Positions 1-12,895 of a stretch of DNA of 64,000 nucleotides are shown here, piece after piece. The translations under genes and the position numbers were made by a program. The notes beneath the pieces were generated by a model. It was not told the DNA's origin. It saw only the letters and a list, made by a program, of their open reading frames with translations, and searched no databases. Where the stretch lies: the NCBI GenBank assembly GCA_014706295.1, contig JACSVZ010000002.1, positions 133,985,200 to 134,049,199 of the forward strand. The letters are read 5' to 3'. Origin of the DNA: Lycocorax pyrrhopterus obiensis (taxonomy: Eukaryota > Chordata > Aves > Passeriformes > Paradisaeidae). The first letter of the stretch is position 1; each line of letters begins with the position of its first letter.

Positions 1-2097
1 CAGACCCAGGGGTTGCAGACATGCTCCGATATAGACCACATTAGTCTTTTCATAATAAATTATGTATGAAACCAGTGAAGTTATTGGTGTTTCTTAATGG
101 CTGGTGATTTAAGAGTTTTTCAAACGCAGCAGATATTTATATGCTGCCATCATTCAGGGGGAGGAGAGGTTGGTGCATTGCTCATCCCACAGGGAAATTA
201 GCTGTTACCCAGTTAACCACTTCAAAGCATCAATGCCTACAAATCTGATTATCAAATTAGATCAAATGCCTTCCATTTAGCCCTGTAGAATTTATGAATT
301 CAGATAATTTAAAAACAACAAGTAAGCTTCACAAAACTTGGGGACAGAGGCAAAAATGTGTGAATTTTAATGTACAATATAATCTATCCTACTATGTTCA
401 GAGGTGAGTCCTAGGTAAAGGTATAAATCTGCACAAGCTGTCAGTGTTCATTAGTAGGACTAAAATATCCTACTAAGTTTACTCTGAGTTTGCTTCATCA
501 AAGCTTTAAGCAGAATCTGGCCCATCATTTCCGCCCGGTGCTATTCAGGAGGCTGTAGGGAGTAAAGGAGAAATTGGCTTCACCTGCATAAAGGTGGTGT
601 GTTAGGAATTACTGTGATTCACATGCAAGTATGGAATTATGTTGCAGCAGGAGCAGTCTGGCAGCTTCTTACCTTCCAGGCAGGACGTGTGTGTGCCTAG
701 TGCACTGCCCAGGCAGAGGCGTGCGTGGGAGAAAACTTGGTTGTTTGTTTGTTCTGTTCTTGTCGCAGTAGACTTACACCAAAAGTAGAACTGTAAATTA
801 GCCCCACTGAGTTCACAGCTTCAATCCAAGAACCGGAATTCCTTTTACAACTTGAATAATTTGCTAACTTAATTGGAAAAGTTTAATTCGGCTTTCTCCA
901 GCTATTTACCACTCTGGTGCCCAAATGGTCCACATCTGCTTTTGTACCCTACAAATTATGATGATATTTAATAAACAGGTGCTTTTTAATAATTGTTTAC
1001 TTTGTGTGTTGTTTTTTCTTTGAAACAGCTGAACGACACTCAGGAAAGAATTCAGCCAAACTACTTTGCAGGATTGAAGCTGACTAGGAAAGGAGCTGTT
1101 TGTGTTGTTAGCAGAGCTAAAATGTGGACTTCTTGGAGACCACTGACCTCTTTTCAAACAAAAACATGCAGTGAGAGCACCATGTGGGAATTTCTAATAA
1201 CTTTGTGAATAAGGATCTGATCACTGAAGTAAAACTACTTGAGGCACGAAAGGGAGTGGAAATTATGTTCTGGCTGGTGCGTAAAGTGATCAGCAGCAGT
1301 GAAGGAAATAAACCTCTTCACTCCTGGTCTGTCTTGCATACAGTTGCGCAGCTGCTGCAGTTTCACAACCCTCCACCCCAAACCATCTGCAGACATCTGT
1401 GCTGTGCCTAAGTGTAATCAAATCTAAGAGTTTTTAACTTCTGCTGTGACATTAATGTGGCAGCAAAATACTTTTTCAAGATATGTGTAGTTCTTCTGTT
1501 ACAGCTACTGCTTTAGACTGTCAGTATGAAAGCACAACTTGTGAGACATGAGCTCTGTGTCTATTGTGTAAATAAATGATGTGATCTTCATAGCACTGAT
1601 AACACCGTTTGTGTTCATATTTATCTAGGCAAGAGACGTAAATGTGAAAAAGTGGCTCATTCAAAAAAATCAGAAATAATTCCATATGTTCTGTTCTCAA
1701 ACCTTAGAAGATTTTGATGGAGAACAAAAACTTACCTCCAAACATTTTACTAATGAGCACATAACAAATTAACCACTTCCCTCATCATGTCAAGTTTTTC
1801 AAATGTTGGACACTTGCTAAAATTTGATAGTGAGGACATGCCAACATTGTTAAAACACATTACTTATTTTTTGAGTTAAAATTTTGACTGATTCAAGCTA
1901 ATTACAAGATTACTTTATTAAGCAGTGACAGTATCTATAATGAACACAGTGCCTACCCAGTATCTCATTTAGCAGTTTACGAGTAATACAAAGTGGTCAT
2001 ACTCTTAATTAGTCTGGCAGCTGGGAGCCCCATTAGTGAACCTCCAGCGCTTGGTGCATTACAGACAGGACCAGAGACCTTCACAGTCCCTTCTTCC

Positions 2098-2124
2098 GCC
2101 TCTCAGATTTCTAGTCTGAGAGGC
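2098..2124. repeat. Perfect 10-bp inverted repeat (hairpin)
   Basis: The arms 2098-2107 (GCCTCTCAGA) and 2115-2124 (TCTGAGAGGC) are exact reverse complements around a 7-nt loop. It lies in a locally GC-richer stretch (about 2040-2460) with no recognisable gene. No function can be assigned; it could be chance or part of an old repeat. Confidence 0.6.
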
Positions 2125-4415
2125 TGCTGAGGGAGGCACGGAGATAAACAGCACAGAGGAAAGGGTGACTGTGCTCATGGTGGACTTGAGCTGACCCTGT
2201 GGGAGCAAGAACCAGCTCAGGAGGCTGGTCTGAAGACACCTGTAGTCCTGCCTGTAGATACCTGGGTTTGTGTATAAAGTGATAAACTGAACCAAGGGGA
2301 TCCAGCATTGATGTTAAGGTGTAAATGTATCCTGTACAGAACTCTGTCTCTTGTGCTCCCACATCAGCCTTTGTCTCTCTGCACAAAGCTTTGCTGTAGG
2401 AGATGAATTTACCAAACCTGCCTGCCTGTGAGGCAAGTGGAAAACACACCTCTTTTTTTTTTTTTTTTGTAGCAAGCTGAATAAAATCTTTAGTTGATCT
2501 ATGAGCCATTAGACAAGCTTTAACTGATGTTTTTGATGTCCTGAAGTTGTAGATGTTCATGATTTCCTACAGTTTGTTTATTATTTTTCTAATGTTTTTG
2601 CACTTCACAGAAGGGTATTTAAAGAATTTGCTGTTAGTGTTTTATGTTTTATACAGCAGTTTATGTTTTACATGACGTGATCTTATTGGTGCAGCCTGAG
2701 GAATATATATGGAAAATGTTCCAAATCTGCCCTTCTTTATGAAAAGACAAACAGCAACTACCTTACAATCTCATATATTATAACCATGCATGCTCTTGAG
2801 AAAAACTCTTTTCTTTCTAAATATTAAAACTGCAGGACCTATGTAATTTTTCTTTTTTTTCTTTTTTTTTTGTGTAATAATAACTCAGTGTTGTGATATT
2901 TTGAATTTACTGCAGTACTTACTTCTTCTTGAGAGGTCAAATGCTTTTCAGTGATTCTGTAGAGAATATAAGCAGCTTCCCAACTGAACACTGAATGTTA
3001 CATTTTAAAATAAAATTAAAAAAAAAATATATATATATTTAAAGTGATAGGAAAACTAATGTTACACTTATTTGAGCTAATATTCTGCAATTATGCTAGT
3101 AAGAGCTCATTGAATTAACAGGAGGATATCAAGCTTTTCCACTCTGGTCACTAGCCCAGAACTAATTTAGTCTGGTGGTGCTGGGTAGGATCCATGCCTC
3201 TGAAATGAACTGGCGATATGGGAATGGTTTCTACTGTTCAAGTGTGTCATAAAAGACTATGCCAATTAATACTAATGGGCTGCTATAGTAGCAGCCATGG
3301 CACCGAGACTGAAAGGTGGAGAAACAGAAAGTAAACATTAGTCTCTCATCCGTGAAGTGGACTCTCCAGAGCAGCGTTTAACTTAATTGGTAGGAGGGCA
3401 CTGAGAATGTGCTCAGGCTGCAGCAGTGTGGTCTGTCTGTCATGTTAATGAAGCAGGGTCTCAGTCTGCAGTGCTCCAGTCTGATATACCATCATTGCCT
3501 TTACATTCTGTCACAAGTCATGGAGAACAGGTACAAAACCAGCTGTGTGTGGCACAAGGAAGCATTTTGTTTACCCATGCCAGCAAAACCTACAGCTCAA
3601 TCCAAAGGTTGCCTAACCTGTGCTTGTGCCTTGGAGGGCTATCAGGCACAATGATGCCAGCCCAAACTTGGACCATGTAAGTACCTTGAAAACAGGCTGA
3701 AAGTCAACTCAATATGCCTTTTTATTTCCTTTTCCTAAATATTCATTTATTGTATGGTTAAAGGCAAAGTAGCTGTGAGTTTATGACTGTGTGGTATGTT
3801 AATTTAGAATACGTGCATCATTTAGAATGTCCCTAGTGATTCAGGGACAAACTGTTTCCACCTTCACACTGGTTATATGAGAGGAAAGGTTGCTTTCTTG
3901 ACCCAGACCATCCTGCTTGGATGAACCTGGAACAAGACCCATTCAGGCTTGTACAGAGCACGCTGCTGGCGCCCATGGAGCAGAGGGAGCGAGCTCTGCC
4001 TCAAAGCCCTTAGAGCAGTCACTCCCAAAGGATGGAGCATGTGCATGTTTCCTCAACAAAGTGTCTTCTCAGCACCCACCATATTTTGCTGTAGCTTTAT
4101 TCTGCCCTCAGGGCACACAGCTGGGCCTTCAGGGTTCAGATATATATATAAATGGCCACAAGATCTGCAGATATGACAGAAAGGAAATTTATGTGATACA
4201 AAATGAGTACAAACGAGGTGAGGAGGGATCTGCAATTTCTAAGCATACAAAAAGAGATGAATAATGGAAGGATGATTTAAAATAAAAGAAAATGTTAGTT
4301 AGGTATGTCTTTGCAGAAACCACAAAGATTCTAAGTTCCTACGAAAGTGCACAGAACTCTGTCATACTGTCTGAAAATATTTTTAACTTTTAAAAATAGC
4401 ACGCAAATATCTCAG

Positions 4416-4498
4416 GGTTTTGTTTGGTAGGGGGGTGTTGTTGGTTGGTTGGTTGATTTGGTTTGTTGGCTTTTTTGGTTTTTTGGGGGTTTTTTGTG
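4416..4498 (+). repeat. G/T-rich tract with GGTT repeats
   Basis: The + strand here is almost entirely G and T, including consecutive GGTT units at about 4440-4455 and long T and G runs. It is low-complexity sequence. Similar G/T tracts recur on the same strand at several other places in the window. Confidence 0.7.
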
Positions 4499-6968
4499 AG
4501 TGACTCCTTGCTGGATATTTTAGTCCTACTTTTCTCTTCTAGTTTTGTGTTCCAAATGAGATCATTCCTGTTAGCTTATGGAGTTAATGTAGGACAGGCA
4601 ATTGCAGTAGTGAACTGTGGAAACAACTTGCGTGGTGACTGATTCTTCCTGGAATAGCATTTTAAAGGGCACAATGTGCTCAGCAAGCTTACTTCTTGAC
4701 ATGTGATGTGGATAACTTTCTCAGACATAGGTCAGGCACAAATCCTGGTATTTGACATGGCACAGCCCCCGAATAGCATTAAAGTCATGCCTGCAAATAC
4801 AATGGAGTCAATTTGCTAACAAAAATTGCTAAGGATATCTATCAACTAGATTGAATTAATCAGATCATTGCCAGAGTAGCAGAGAATATAATTGTTCCTT
4901 GATGAGAGTTCTGGGCCTCCAGTTACACAACCAAAATGGCACTTTTCCACAAAGATGTCTTCAGATGGCATTTGCACGCCTACATCCTTAGCACTGCCTG
5001 GTTTCACTCATTTCTTACTTAGCAGGGCTGTATGAATTGTGTGTCAAGCACAGATTTGGCAGTTCCAGTATGTTTTCGGGAGAGTTTATAAATACAGTGT
5101 TGTGCCTAAAATACAATGTTGTGACAGAGCGTTTCTTTTGCTAAGTAAGTTTGTTTTACCATGTTAATCATTCAATTTTATATGAGATGTTAACTGTATA
5201 ATAATTCTGAGGAAGCGATCATACTACCATGTATTTTAAATGAATCTATGCCTTAGGCTTCTAGAAATATAGTAAGTAACTTGTCATTACCTTTTGTATT
5301 TTAATATCTGTATACAATAGTAGTATTTTAAAATATAACTTCAGTTACTTGTGATAATTATATGGGTTTAGAATATCATAGTTTCACTATGTAGAACTAG
5401 AAGTTGGGGGTGTTAATTTTTGACAGAGGAAAACATGTTAGAGAAAATCAGGAAAAAACATGAATTCATTTGAGGTTTTTTTTTGTTAGGTTGTTGTGTG
5501 GGTTTTTTTTATTGTTCACTGATATGTCTTCTCTAGCATTCACAGACTAGGTTGATTTTGAGCTTTCAGAGAACTGGTGAGTATTTCAGTACTACATGTT
5601 AAAGTAAGTGTAGGATTTTCTTTAGGAAATTATATTGGCAAAAGTAACAGGCTCTGAAAGAACAAGGAAAAAAATAACTTGACCCCCAAAAAATCCATGC
5701 AGCCTGTTTGGTCTCTCTGGGAAAGTGGCTGTTTGAGGATTTGTCTCCAACAGCCTGCTTTTATCTCTCAGGGGACTGGGAGGGGGAAGAGGGAGACCTG
5801 TGACAATTGGATAAGGGAAGGTCTGCATGTGACCTATGATGCACAGGCATGAGAGCAGCACTGAATGGAGCTGCTTAGGTTGCAACAGGATCTGTCAAGG
5901 ACAGCCTGGCTCTCTCCGAGCTGTTTTGCATCTCTTCACTTTACTTTTCAGTGCTCCCATTTCTGGAAGACTATGTTAGCTTGAACAGAGATGCACTCGG
6001 CTATCTCTGACCTAGCTGAGAGAGGGCTGACGAAGACATACGTGCTGAGAAAATTGGTGCAAAACAGTGATTCTGGGAGGCCTAGCAGAGCAAAGATAAT
6101 CCCATTGGATTTAATGCTGCAGAGCCATTTGTATGCCCACGTTACTCAGTACGTAGTGTGCCTATGAGCTGCCTTGGTTGTGCAGGATGGTTGCCCTGGG
6201 TAACTCAAGTGATCAGGTTGTCCACAGATCCTGGAAGCAACAAAAGTAGCATTGCCCTTGAGTTAATGAGCTGTGCTGGCTCGTTTGTAAATTTTTTTCA
6301 GGCAATTTCAGATACAGTGGAAGCTAATGGATACGCTGACTTCTATTCTCCCTGGATAAATGGAGAACAAATTAAAGATTTTTTTTTCCAAATAAAATCG
6401 ATGGGGATATTAAAAGTATCACCTTACTTAGGTTTTATCATGTGCAGGATTGCCCTGGGCAGTAGCTTCTATTGTCTCGTTATCTCAGTCCACTGAACTG
6501 TTCAGCTGCTGCATCCTGTAGCCTGAATGAGGGCTGCTAGCACACCCATTCAGTTTATGAACTGCCATTGCCTGGAGACAAGATCACATGCTGTCTAGAG
6601 CTCAAGCCTTGATTGATGGCAGTCATTTACACCATCTCTTGTTAAGATATCTTCGTGTCCACACAGTCCATCCAGAGCAGGGGGTTCAGTATCTTTTCAG
6701 TAAACCTGTGTGATCTTGCGTCCCTGTCACCCCTGGGCTTGGGAGAGAGCTGAACTGATTCCTGAGCAATACTGAGTTTGTGGCTCCTTTTCACTGTCAT
6801 CTGGGACTTCCCCTGCAATGTAAGTGTCACTCATTCAGGCTCTGTCCTCTCCCTGGTACCAGGATGCTTTGAAGTCAAGCCATGTTCAGGTGAATTGGTG
6901 TCCACGGGCGTGGAATTCATTGAGAGATTCTGCATTGCTTCTTTGAAGTATTTTATGCATAAAATAAA

Positions 6969-7080
6969 GGGCTTCCCATTTATATAGTTAAAGTGCATGG
7001 AGTAAAAATTATTGCAGCAACATTGAGGGCTTCCCACTTATGTAAAGTTCATGGATTAAGAATTATTGTACTACCATTGC
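6969..7080 (+). repeat. Diverged tandem duplication, about 58-bp unit
   Basis: Two adjacent copies begin at 6969 and 7027, each opening with GGGCTTCCCA followed by a T-rich stretch, an AAAGT-CATGGA block and an AATTATTG block. They differ by substitutions and small indels, so the duplication is not recent. It is not part of any element I recognise. Confidence 0.7.
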
Positions 7081-7689
7081 CTGGATGTCCCATGTGCCAG
7101 GACTAGGTGAGTGCAACACTAATATTGTGACATCTATTTCCACAAAAAAAATTGTTTAGAATTGAATACTATTCCTTAATAAGGAGAGTTGCTTATTTCT
7201 TACTTAAGGATGGAAGTGTTGTGTGTTACCTTTTCTGTTCTTACCTTGTTTTCTACATGATTACAAAAGGTTAATTACAACCATACCTTCATTTCTGCAG
7301 TGTAATGAAAGCTTATCTTAGCCTTCCTGAGCTTTGTGGTATAGCTTGTAATATTAGTAGGTGGGGTTGAGGTGTCATAAGGAGTATGGAAAAAATCCCC
7401 AATTTTTGAGAGAGTCATAAACAAAACTAATGACAAGAGGAGCAAAGAAAAAAAGGTGGAAGAGATGAATAGGAAACAGAGTAGACCTTATACTCCAGGG
7501 GGCAAGAATGCCTGGGATAAACTGAAGCTACATAACTTACTGTTAAAACAGGTTTCTATATATTCCTTACATTTTTTGGTATCCTTAACCAAATAAGAAC
7601 ATAACCGTTTGGGATTTTTTTGTGTAAATACACAATGTCATGCTTTAAAAGTCCTATCTGTAAGGTCAAAATTATAAAGACACTTCCTT

Positions 7690-8075
7690 AATTAAATATG
7701 CAGATTGTACCAGAGTTTACAGGAATCCATGATGCATCTGAACGTGTTGAGGAGTTGGCCAATTGTAAGGCCTCTCTCTGTCTCTTTGAAAGGTCATGCA
7801 GATCAGGGAGATTCCTGGAGACTGGAAATAAGCAAATGCATACCCATCTTCAGGAGAGAGGATCTAGACCAGTCAGGCTCACTGCAGTGGGAGTAGAAGC
7901 TACATGCAGACCCACAAATGCTAAGGCATGACTGGGTACACTCAGCATGTGGCTACCAAGGGCAAACAGTCTCTGAGAAACTGAATGCATCCTCTGGCGA
8001 GGTGACTGGATCAATGAATGAAGGGAGAGCAGTGGATGTTTTGGAGTGACTTCCAGAGGCTACTCCTGATCTAAA
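7690..8075 (+). mobile_element. Old CR1 fragment, reverse transcriptase region
   Basis: This stretch resembles the N-terminal reverse-transcriptase part of CR1 ORF2. The clearest block is about 7798-7900, where the frame around QIREIPGDWK and the following 'PIF' segment match the IP-x-x-W-K and P-I-x-K region that opens the RT domain. A second block near 7960-8040 resembles the stretch coding for the 'TKGKSC' and 'DEGRAVDV' part. Stops and frame shifts interrupt it throughout, and it has neither 5' nor 3' end, so it is a dead, old internal fragment. Boundaries are approximate. Confidence 0.72.
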
Positions 8076-11000
8076 TTAGACTAGAGAAGACTCTCTAGAG
8101 ATTGGGGGAGGGCAAGGTTGAGGATAAAATGCTAAGCTAGCAAACCGAATTAGAATTGACCAGCTCATTCCAGGCAGCTGGAGCTGTGCAAATGGGATAT
8201 ATGCAGCGTTTAAGCGTTGGCCAGTGAGTCCAGTGACATTTCTTGCATGTTAATTTAGGCTGAGTCTAAAGTGTACAAAATATAATTTGTACACCGAATC
8301 TTTGGGGCTCTTCCTACCTAATCAAATAAGAATCAGAAATACATACAGAAGAGAATGTTTTGGTCTATTTATAATGCATGTAGTCTAGACAACTGGTGTT
8401 ATAAAAGGAGTATTTTCCTGCCTTTTTTTCCTTAACAGAAGAAATACTTTCCGCCTATAAACAAGGGGAACAGGATAGCACGTGTGTAATCCATGCAACT
8501 GATACCACAATGTCTGTAAATGGTGTTGGAGTGTAAGTAGGAAACAGAAGTTGCCATTCAACACAGGGCTAAGTATGAGCGTAGACTGCTGACTGGGTGC
8601 ACATACAGGGTATGCAGTCTTGTTTGGGGGGCAGGGGGGGAAACAGACTTGTATTTCTTTTATGGACTTTTAAATTTTAAAATAATTTAAAATTATTTTA
8701 AATAGAAAATAATGAATTAGAAATGCTCTATTACTTTCTGGGGTCAACTTTGCCATTATTCAGGTGAGAGATGCAAGCACTATACATTACCAGAGCCTTC
8801 AGACAGATTTAGGGGGATTTTAGACACACAAACACCATGTTAGGCCTCTGCAGAGGAGTGAATATTTTCTCTTCTCTTCAAAGCTTCAGGTTGAAATCCT
8901 GAACCCAATAAAATGGATAGAAAATTCTGTTGATTTCAGGAAAATAGGATTTCAACTTTAGAGTTTCATCTTGTGCCTATCAAAGCGAATGAGTAATGCC
9001 ATTGATTAGGGTCAGATCAAGAATGAGTCACAAACCCTTTGTAGTCACTAATGGTAAAATATTGATGATACCCTTTTAGGACCTTCTAGGATCTTTTTCA
9101 CATGAACTTCAAAGAAGTAATGATAAATGTCTAGATAAATGACCTTGGTAACATCTGAAGAGAACAGTTTTCTGCCCTCATAAATGTCTATGGCAGATAA
9201 CACAGATTTATTACTAAGCAGAATGTATATTTTGGGGGGCTGTTGGGTTCTTTTGTTGTTTTTTTCTTCTTTTTTTTTTTTTTTTAATGAGGCAGCAGAT
9301 GTTTACTAAAGACTAATTAGAAGAAATTTGTCAGCATTTGTGGATTTGTTCCTTTCATGATTCAGGAGATAAGCCTGCTTTGTTCCTTCTTTTTTCCTCG
9401 TCCTCTTTAATGAAGTGTTTCTTAATAACTACTAATTGAAATCTTCTGCACCCGTGTCTGATGACGGTCAGTTTGGGACAGAAAGCCCTTCTTACTCAAT
9501 CTGTTTCTGTCACGATGCATCTCGCAAACAGGTTGGCCAAAAGAGTATGTTAGATCCAAAGTGTACCTTTGCACATTAAAGCACCTGTGTGTGCCAGGTC
9601 AGGCTGGGATGGAGGGGCAGTGCCTGACCCCCTGGAGGCTCTTGATGCTGAGCCCTGGATGTTTGTAACCTCTGGAGGTCTCCTGCACTGCTGTGTCTTC
9701 AGGGGTCTGGAAGTCCCTGCTCCCGAAGCCGAGACTCTGCTGACCTGAGACCTTTCCCTAAGGTGCAGAAAGGTCTTTATATGACCATACAATTGGTCAA
9801 TTAACTTGCAATTAACTCACTGTATTTGCTGCGGTGCTGGAATAATGTATTTCTGCAAGGAGAAATGAACATAGAATTTGCAGGAAAAATAAAAAGAGGA
9901 GGACTGAGTCTTGTTTGCTTGTCCAATTCATGTGTCTGGGTTTGCTTACAGCTAGTGTGACTTACCCTTAGGTGTTCAAAGAGAAGTAACATATTTGATA
10001 TGGAAAAAAGATCTCTAGCCTTGATTTCATGAGCTGTACTAGTACTTGGAGTGTTTACTTGTTTTAGATCCTATTTTTTTATTATTCCTGATTTGCATCC
10101 AGGAATAAGTCTGGTAGTTTGAGAGAAAGTTAGTTCGATTAAGCAACTGGGCTTTCAGTGTGTTTATTATACTCAGATGCTGATCACCTTGTAATTTTAA
10201 TACAACCAGCAGAGAGTGCATACCTGTGACAATCATTTATATGAATGCACAAAATGTTTTCCTCCATATTTTGTCCTGGAAGACCTGATGTGCTGTCAGT
10301 GCAGGAAGAACGAAGGGATTTTCCCTCTGAGGTCACTCTTAGGATGAAAGGTGAGAGGAGTCTGCCTTTCACTTTGTACTTCAAGCCAAACCCGTTCCCC
10401 TGAAACGCATGGAAATCAGCAGCAAGGGAGTTGAGTATCTGATGTGGGGCTGCCCCTGCTGCCTCCCAGATGGTGCCTCTCTGGGAGCAGCTTCTTGTCT
10501 AGAAAGAGCTTCTATTGATTATTTTCCATCAATTATGTCTTTCATACAAAAAAGGCAGAAAATGGGAAATTACTCCTTTTTAATTATGGAACTTTGTTTT
10601 TCTGATTAGTACTATTAGACAGATGGCTTAATGAAGATTTCAGTATTTTCATTGGCTGCAGCAACAAAATAAAACTCTATTTTTCTTCCTGCATAATGCA
10701 AGACTGATTTTCAGGGTAAATGAAATTGGTTTACATTAAGTTGGAAGTTTTATTAACAGTGAACAAGTTATTGTGTAGTACTGATCTTGTGTACCTCCTC
10801 AGACTCCACAGAGTAGATACTCCTACAGGAAATCATCTGTAGATATAGTTGGCAATCAGGCAGAGTCCCAGCAGGTAGCATATGTATCTTCTCAATTTCT
10901 CAAGAAATGTAGACATATCATGAAAGACTAGCTCAAAACCTTTTCTAAACTTCTTCTGCCTCACTGTTACCTCTAGTTGTTGGGTAGATTCCTTTTCTTC

Positions 11001-12054
11001 AGCAGCTCCAGCCATAGATCTCTTGACCCATTCCTCACTTCACATGTGTATTGAAATACCCATATTTTCAATCTCTGATGTCTTCCTCTGGGGACCTAGT
11101 GGTGGGGCAGCTCCAGGAGATTTGGGTGGGGGTACTCACAGCCTTGCTGGTGGCTCTGCATGCAGGCAACTCTCCACTCAGTCACTGCTTCTTGCTGTGA
11201 GCGTTCCCCATTTGAGCCTTTTGCTTCCTCATAGGTACAGCCTGAAATACCAGCTGACAGTTGCCTGTGTTGTGGCTCTCCTGAGGCAAAAGGCACTGGA
11301 ACAGGGTACCACCAGCAGGGATTCTGCTTATGGAATGCTGGTTGCCATCTACTGTAGCTGTTCCATGTTATGAGATGCCAATAGTGGCAGATTTCTGCCC
11401 ATGTAGATGACACCGGCTATTTTTATGATGAGTTTTTCCATTATCGTTTTGTATTTGTTAATAATTCATGTTTGCCTAATTTAGATTAGGCTGTTTTGAT
11501 TTCTCACTTGTCCTAAATTGTTAGTACAGCAGTAGTACTGACATGCACCATGGTTAAACCCTGAAGGCACATGAATGCTGAATAAGAATATGATTTTCCT
11601 TTCACATTTCCAGGTTTTGAACTCTGCCCCCTCATAGCATGCTTATTTCTCTTATGTCCTGCCAGGTTATTCCTGATGCTGCTTCCTGACTTGTCTGGTG
11701 ATTTTTAGTGTACTGCTTTGCTGTACTTCGTCAGAGACATTGTTATTTTAGGAGAATCATGCTCCACATTAGTAGTTCAGAATGTATTGGAGAGACACGT
11801 GTTTATGTGTATGCATTTATATTTTTAACTCTTATCTTCAAAATCCATGCAGAAAAAACCCCTCAAAAATAGTGTTTTGTGAAAGGCACAGAGAATTAAT
11901 CATCAGAAGTTACCACGTTTTTCACTCTGGAAATAAATAGGTACATGAAGGCAAAACAACTTAGCAGAAAAAAGATGTGTATTATCATTATGAGGTACCT
12001 TCAGGTAAGATAGGTTCTGATCAAAAAAGGGAGACACAGTTAAGGATTCAATAA
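8076..12054. other. Gene-free sequence
   Basis: No gene or clear mobile element is recognised. There is a G-rich stretch at about 8622-8642, a very A+T-rich near-palindromic stretch at about 8672-8706, and a T16 run at 9270-9285. A somewhat GC-richer block at about 11090-11400 has overlapping open frames on both strands but no recognisable protein. Confidence 0.55.
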
Positions 12055-12895
12055 GATTCTTTGCAAAGAGACCTCGACAAATCAGAGGCCTGCGCAATCA
12101 CCAGCCATATGAAGTTCAACAAGGGACAGTGCTGGATTCTGCACCTGGGATGGGGCAACCCTGGATGTACAGACAGACTGGGGAATGAGATGCTGGAGGG
12201 CAGTGCCATGGAAAGGGACCTGGGGGTCCTGGTCGATGTCAAGTTGAACATGAGCCAGCAGTGCCCTGGCAGCCAGGAGGGCCAAGCGTGTCCTGGGGGG
12301 CATCAGGCACAGCATCACCAGCTGGGCAAGGGAGGGATTGTCCTGCTCTGCTCTGCACTGGGGCAGCCTCACCTCGAGTGCTGGGGGCAGTTTGGGGTGC
12401 CACAATGTAAGAAAGGTGTTAAACTATTAGAGAGTGTCCAAAGGAGGGCAACAAAGATGGTGAAAGGCCTTGAGGGGAAGCCGTATGAGGAGTGGCTGAG
12501 GTCACTTGGTCTGTTCAGCCTGGAGAAGAGGAGACTGAGGAGAGACCTCATTGCAGCTACAACTTTCTTGTGAGGGAAAGAGGAGGGGCAGGCAGTGATC
12601 TCTTCTCTGTGGTGATTCATGACAGGACCCAAGGGAATGGACTGAAGCTGTGTCAGGGGAGGTTTAGGTTGGATATTACAAAAAGGTTCTTCACCCAGAG
12701 GGTGGTTGGGCACTGGAACAGCTCCCCAGGGAAGTGGTCACAGCACCAAGCCTGACAGAGTTCAAGAAGTGTTTGGACAATGCTCTCGGGCACATGGTGT
12801 GACTCTTGGGGCTGTCCTGTGCAGGGCTAGCAGTTGGACTCAATGATCCTTGTGGATCCCTTCCAATTCAGGATATTCTATGTATCTATTATTTC
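12055..12895 (+). mobile_element. CR1 retrotransposon, 3' part of ORF2 plus 3' UTR
   Basis: A 5'-truncated CR1 copy. The open frame 12061-12573 reads as the C-terminal part of CR1 reverse transcriptase: the segments [44 protein letters not shown] and [18 protein letters not shown] are in the usual order. The 3' UTR follows, with the typical '[17 protein letters not shown]' coding tail and 'GGACTCAATGATCCTTGTGG' stretch, ending in ATTCTATG at about 12885, the CR1 3'-terminal repeat type. The frame is unusually long for a relic but lacks the endonuclease and most of the RT, including the catalytic motif, so it cannot move. A shift is needed between the main frame and the tail. Confidence 0.95.

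Larger units (their letters stand above)
1..7689. other. Gene-free upstream sequence
   Basis: I recognise no coding exon, RNA gene or full mobile element here. The open frames are short, lack recognisable motifs and look like chance. Visible structure is minor: a T16 run at 2453-2468, an A-run followed by an (AT)n stretch at about 3018-3038, a G/T-only tract near 4.4 kb, a near-duplicate pair at 5090-5104 and 5109-5123 (period 19), and the 58-bp duplication near 7.0 kb. A splice-acceptor-like tract ending at 1028 and an AATAAA at 1571-1576 could mark the last exon of a noncoding transcript, but nothing else supports this. Confidence 0.6.

Noticed and set aside
3917..4264. 115-residue + strand frame
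   Set aside because: No motif, overlapping frames of similar length on both strands, no splice or promoter evidence.
12061..12573. 170-residue frame as a host gene
   Set aside because: It is the C-terminal reverse-transcriptase part of a CR1 retrotransposon.
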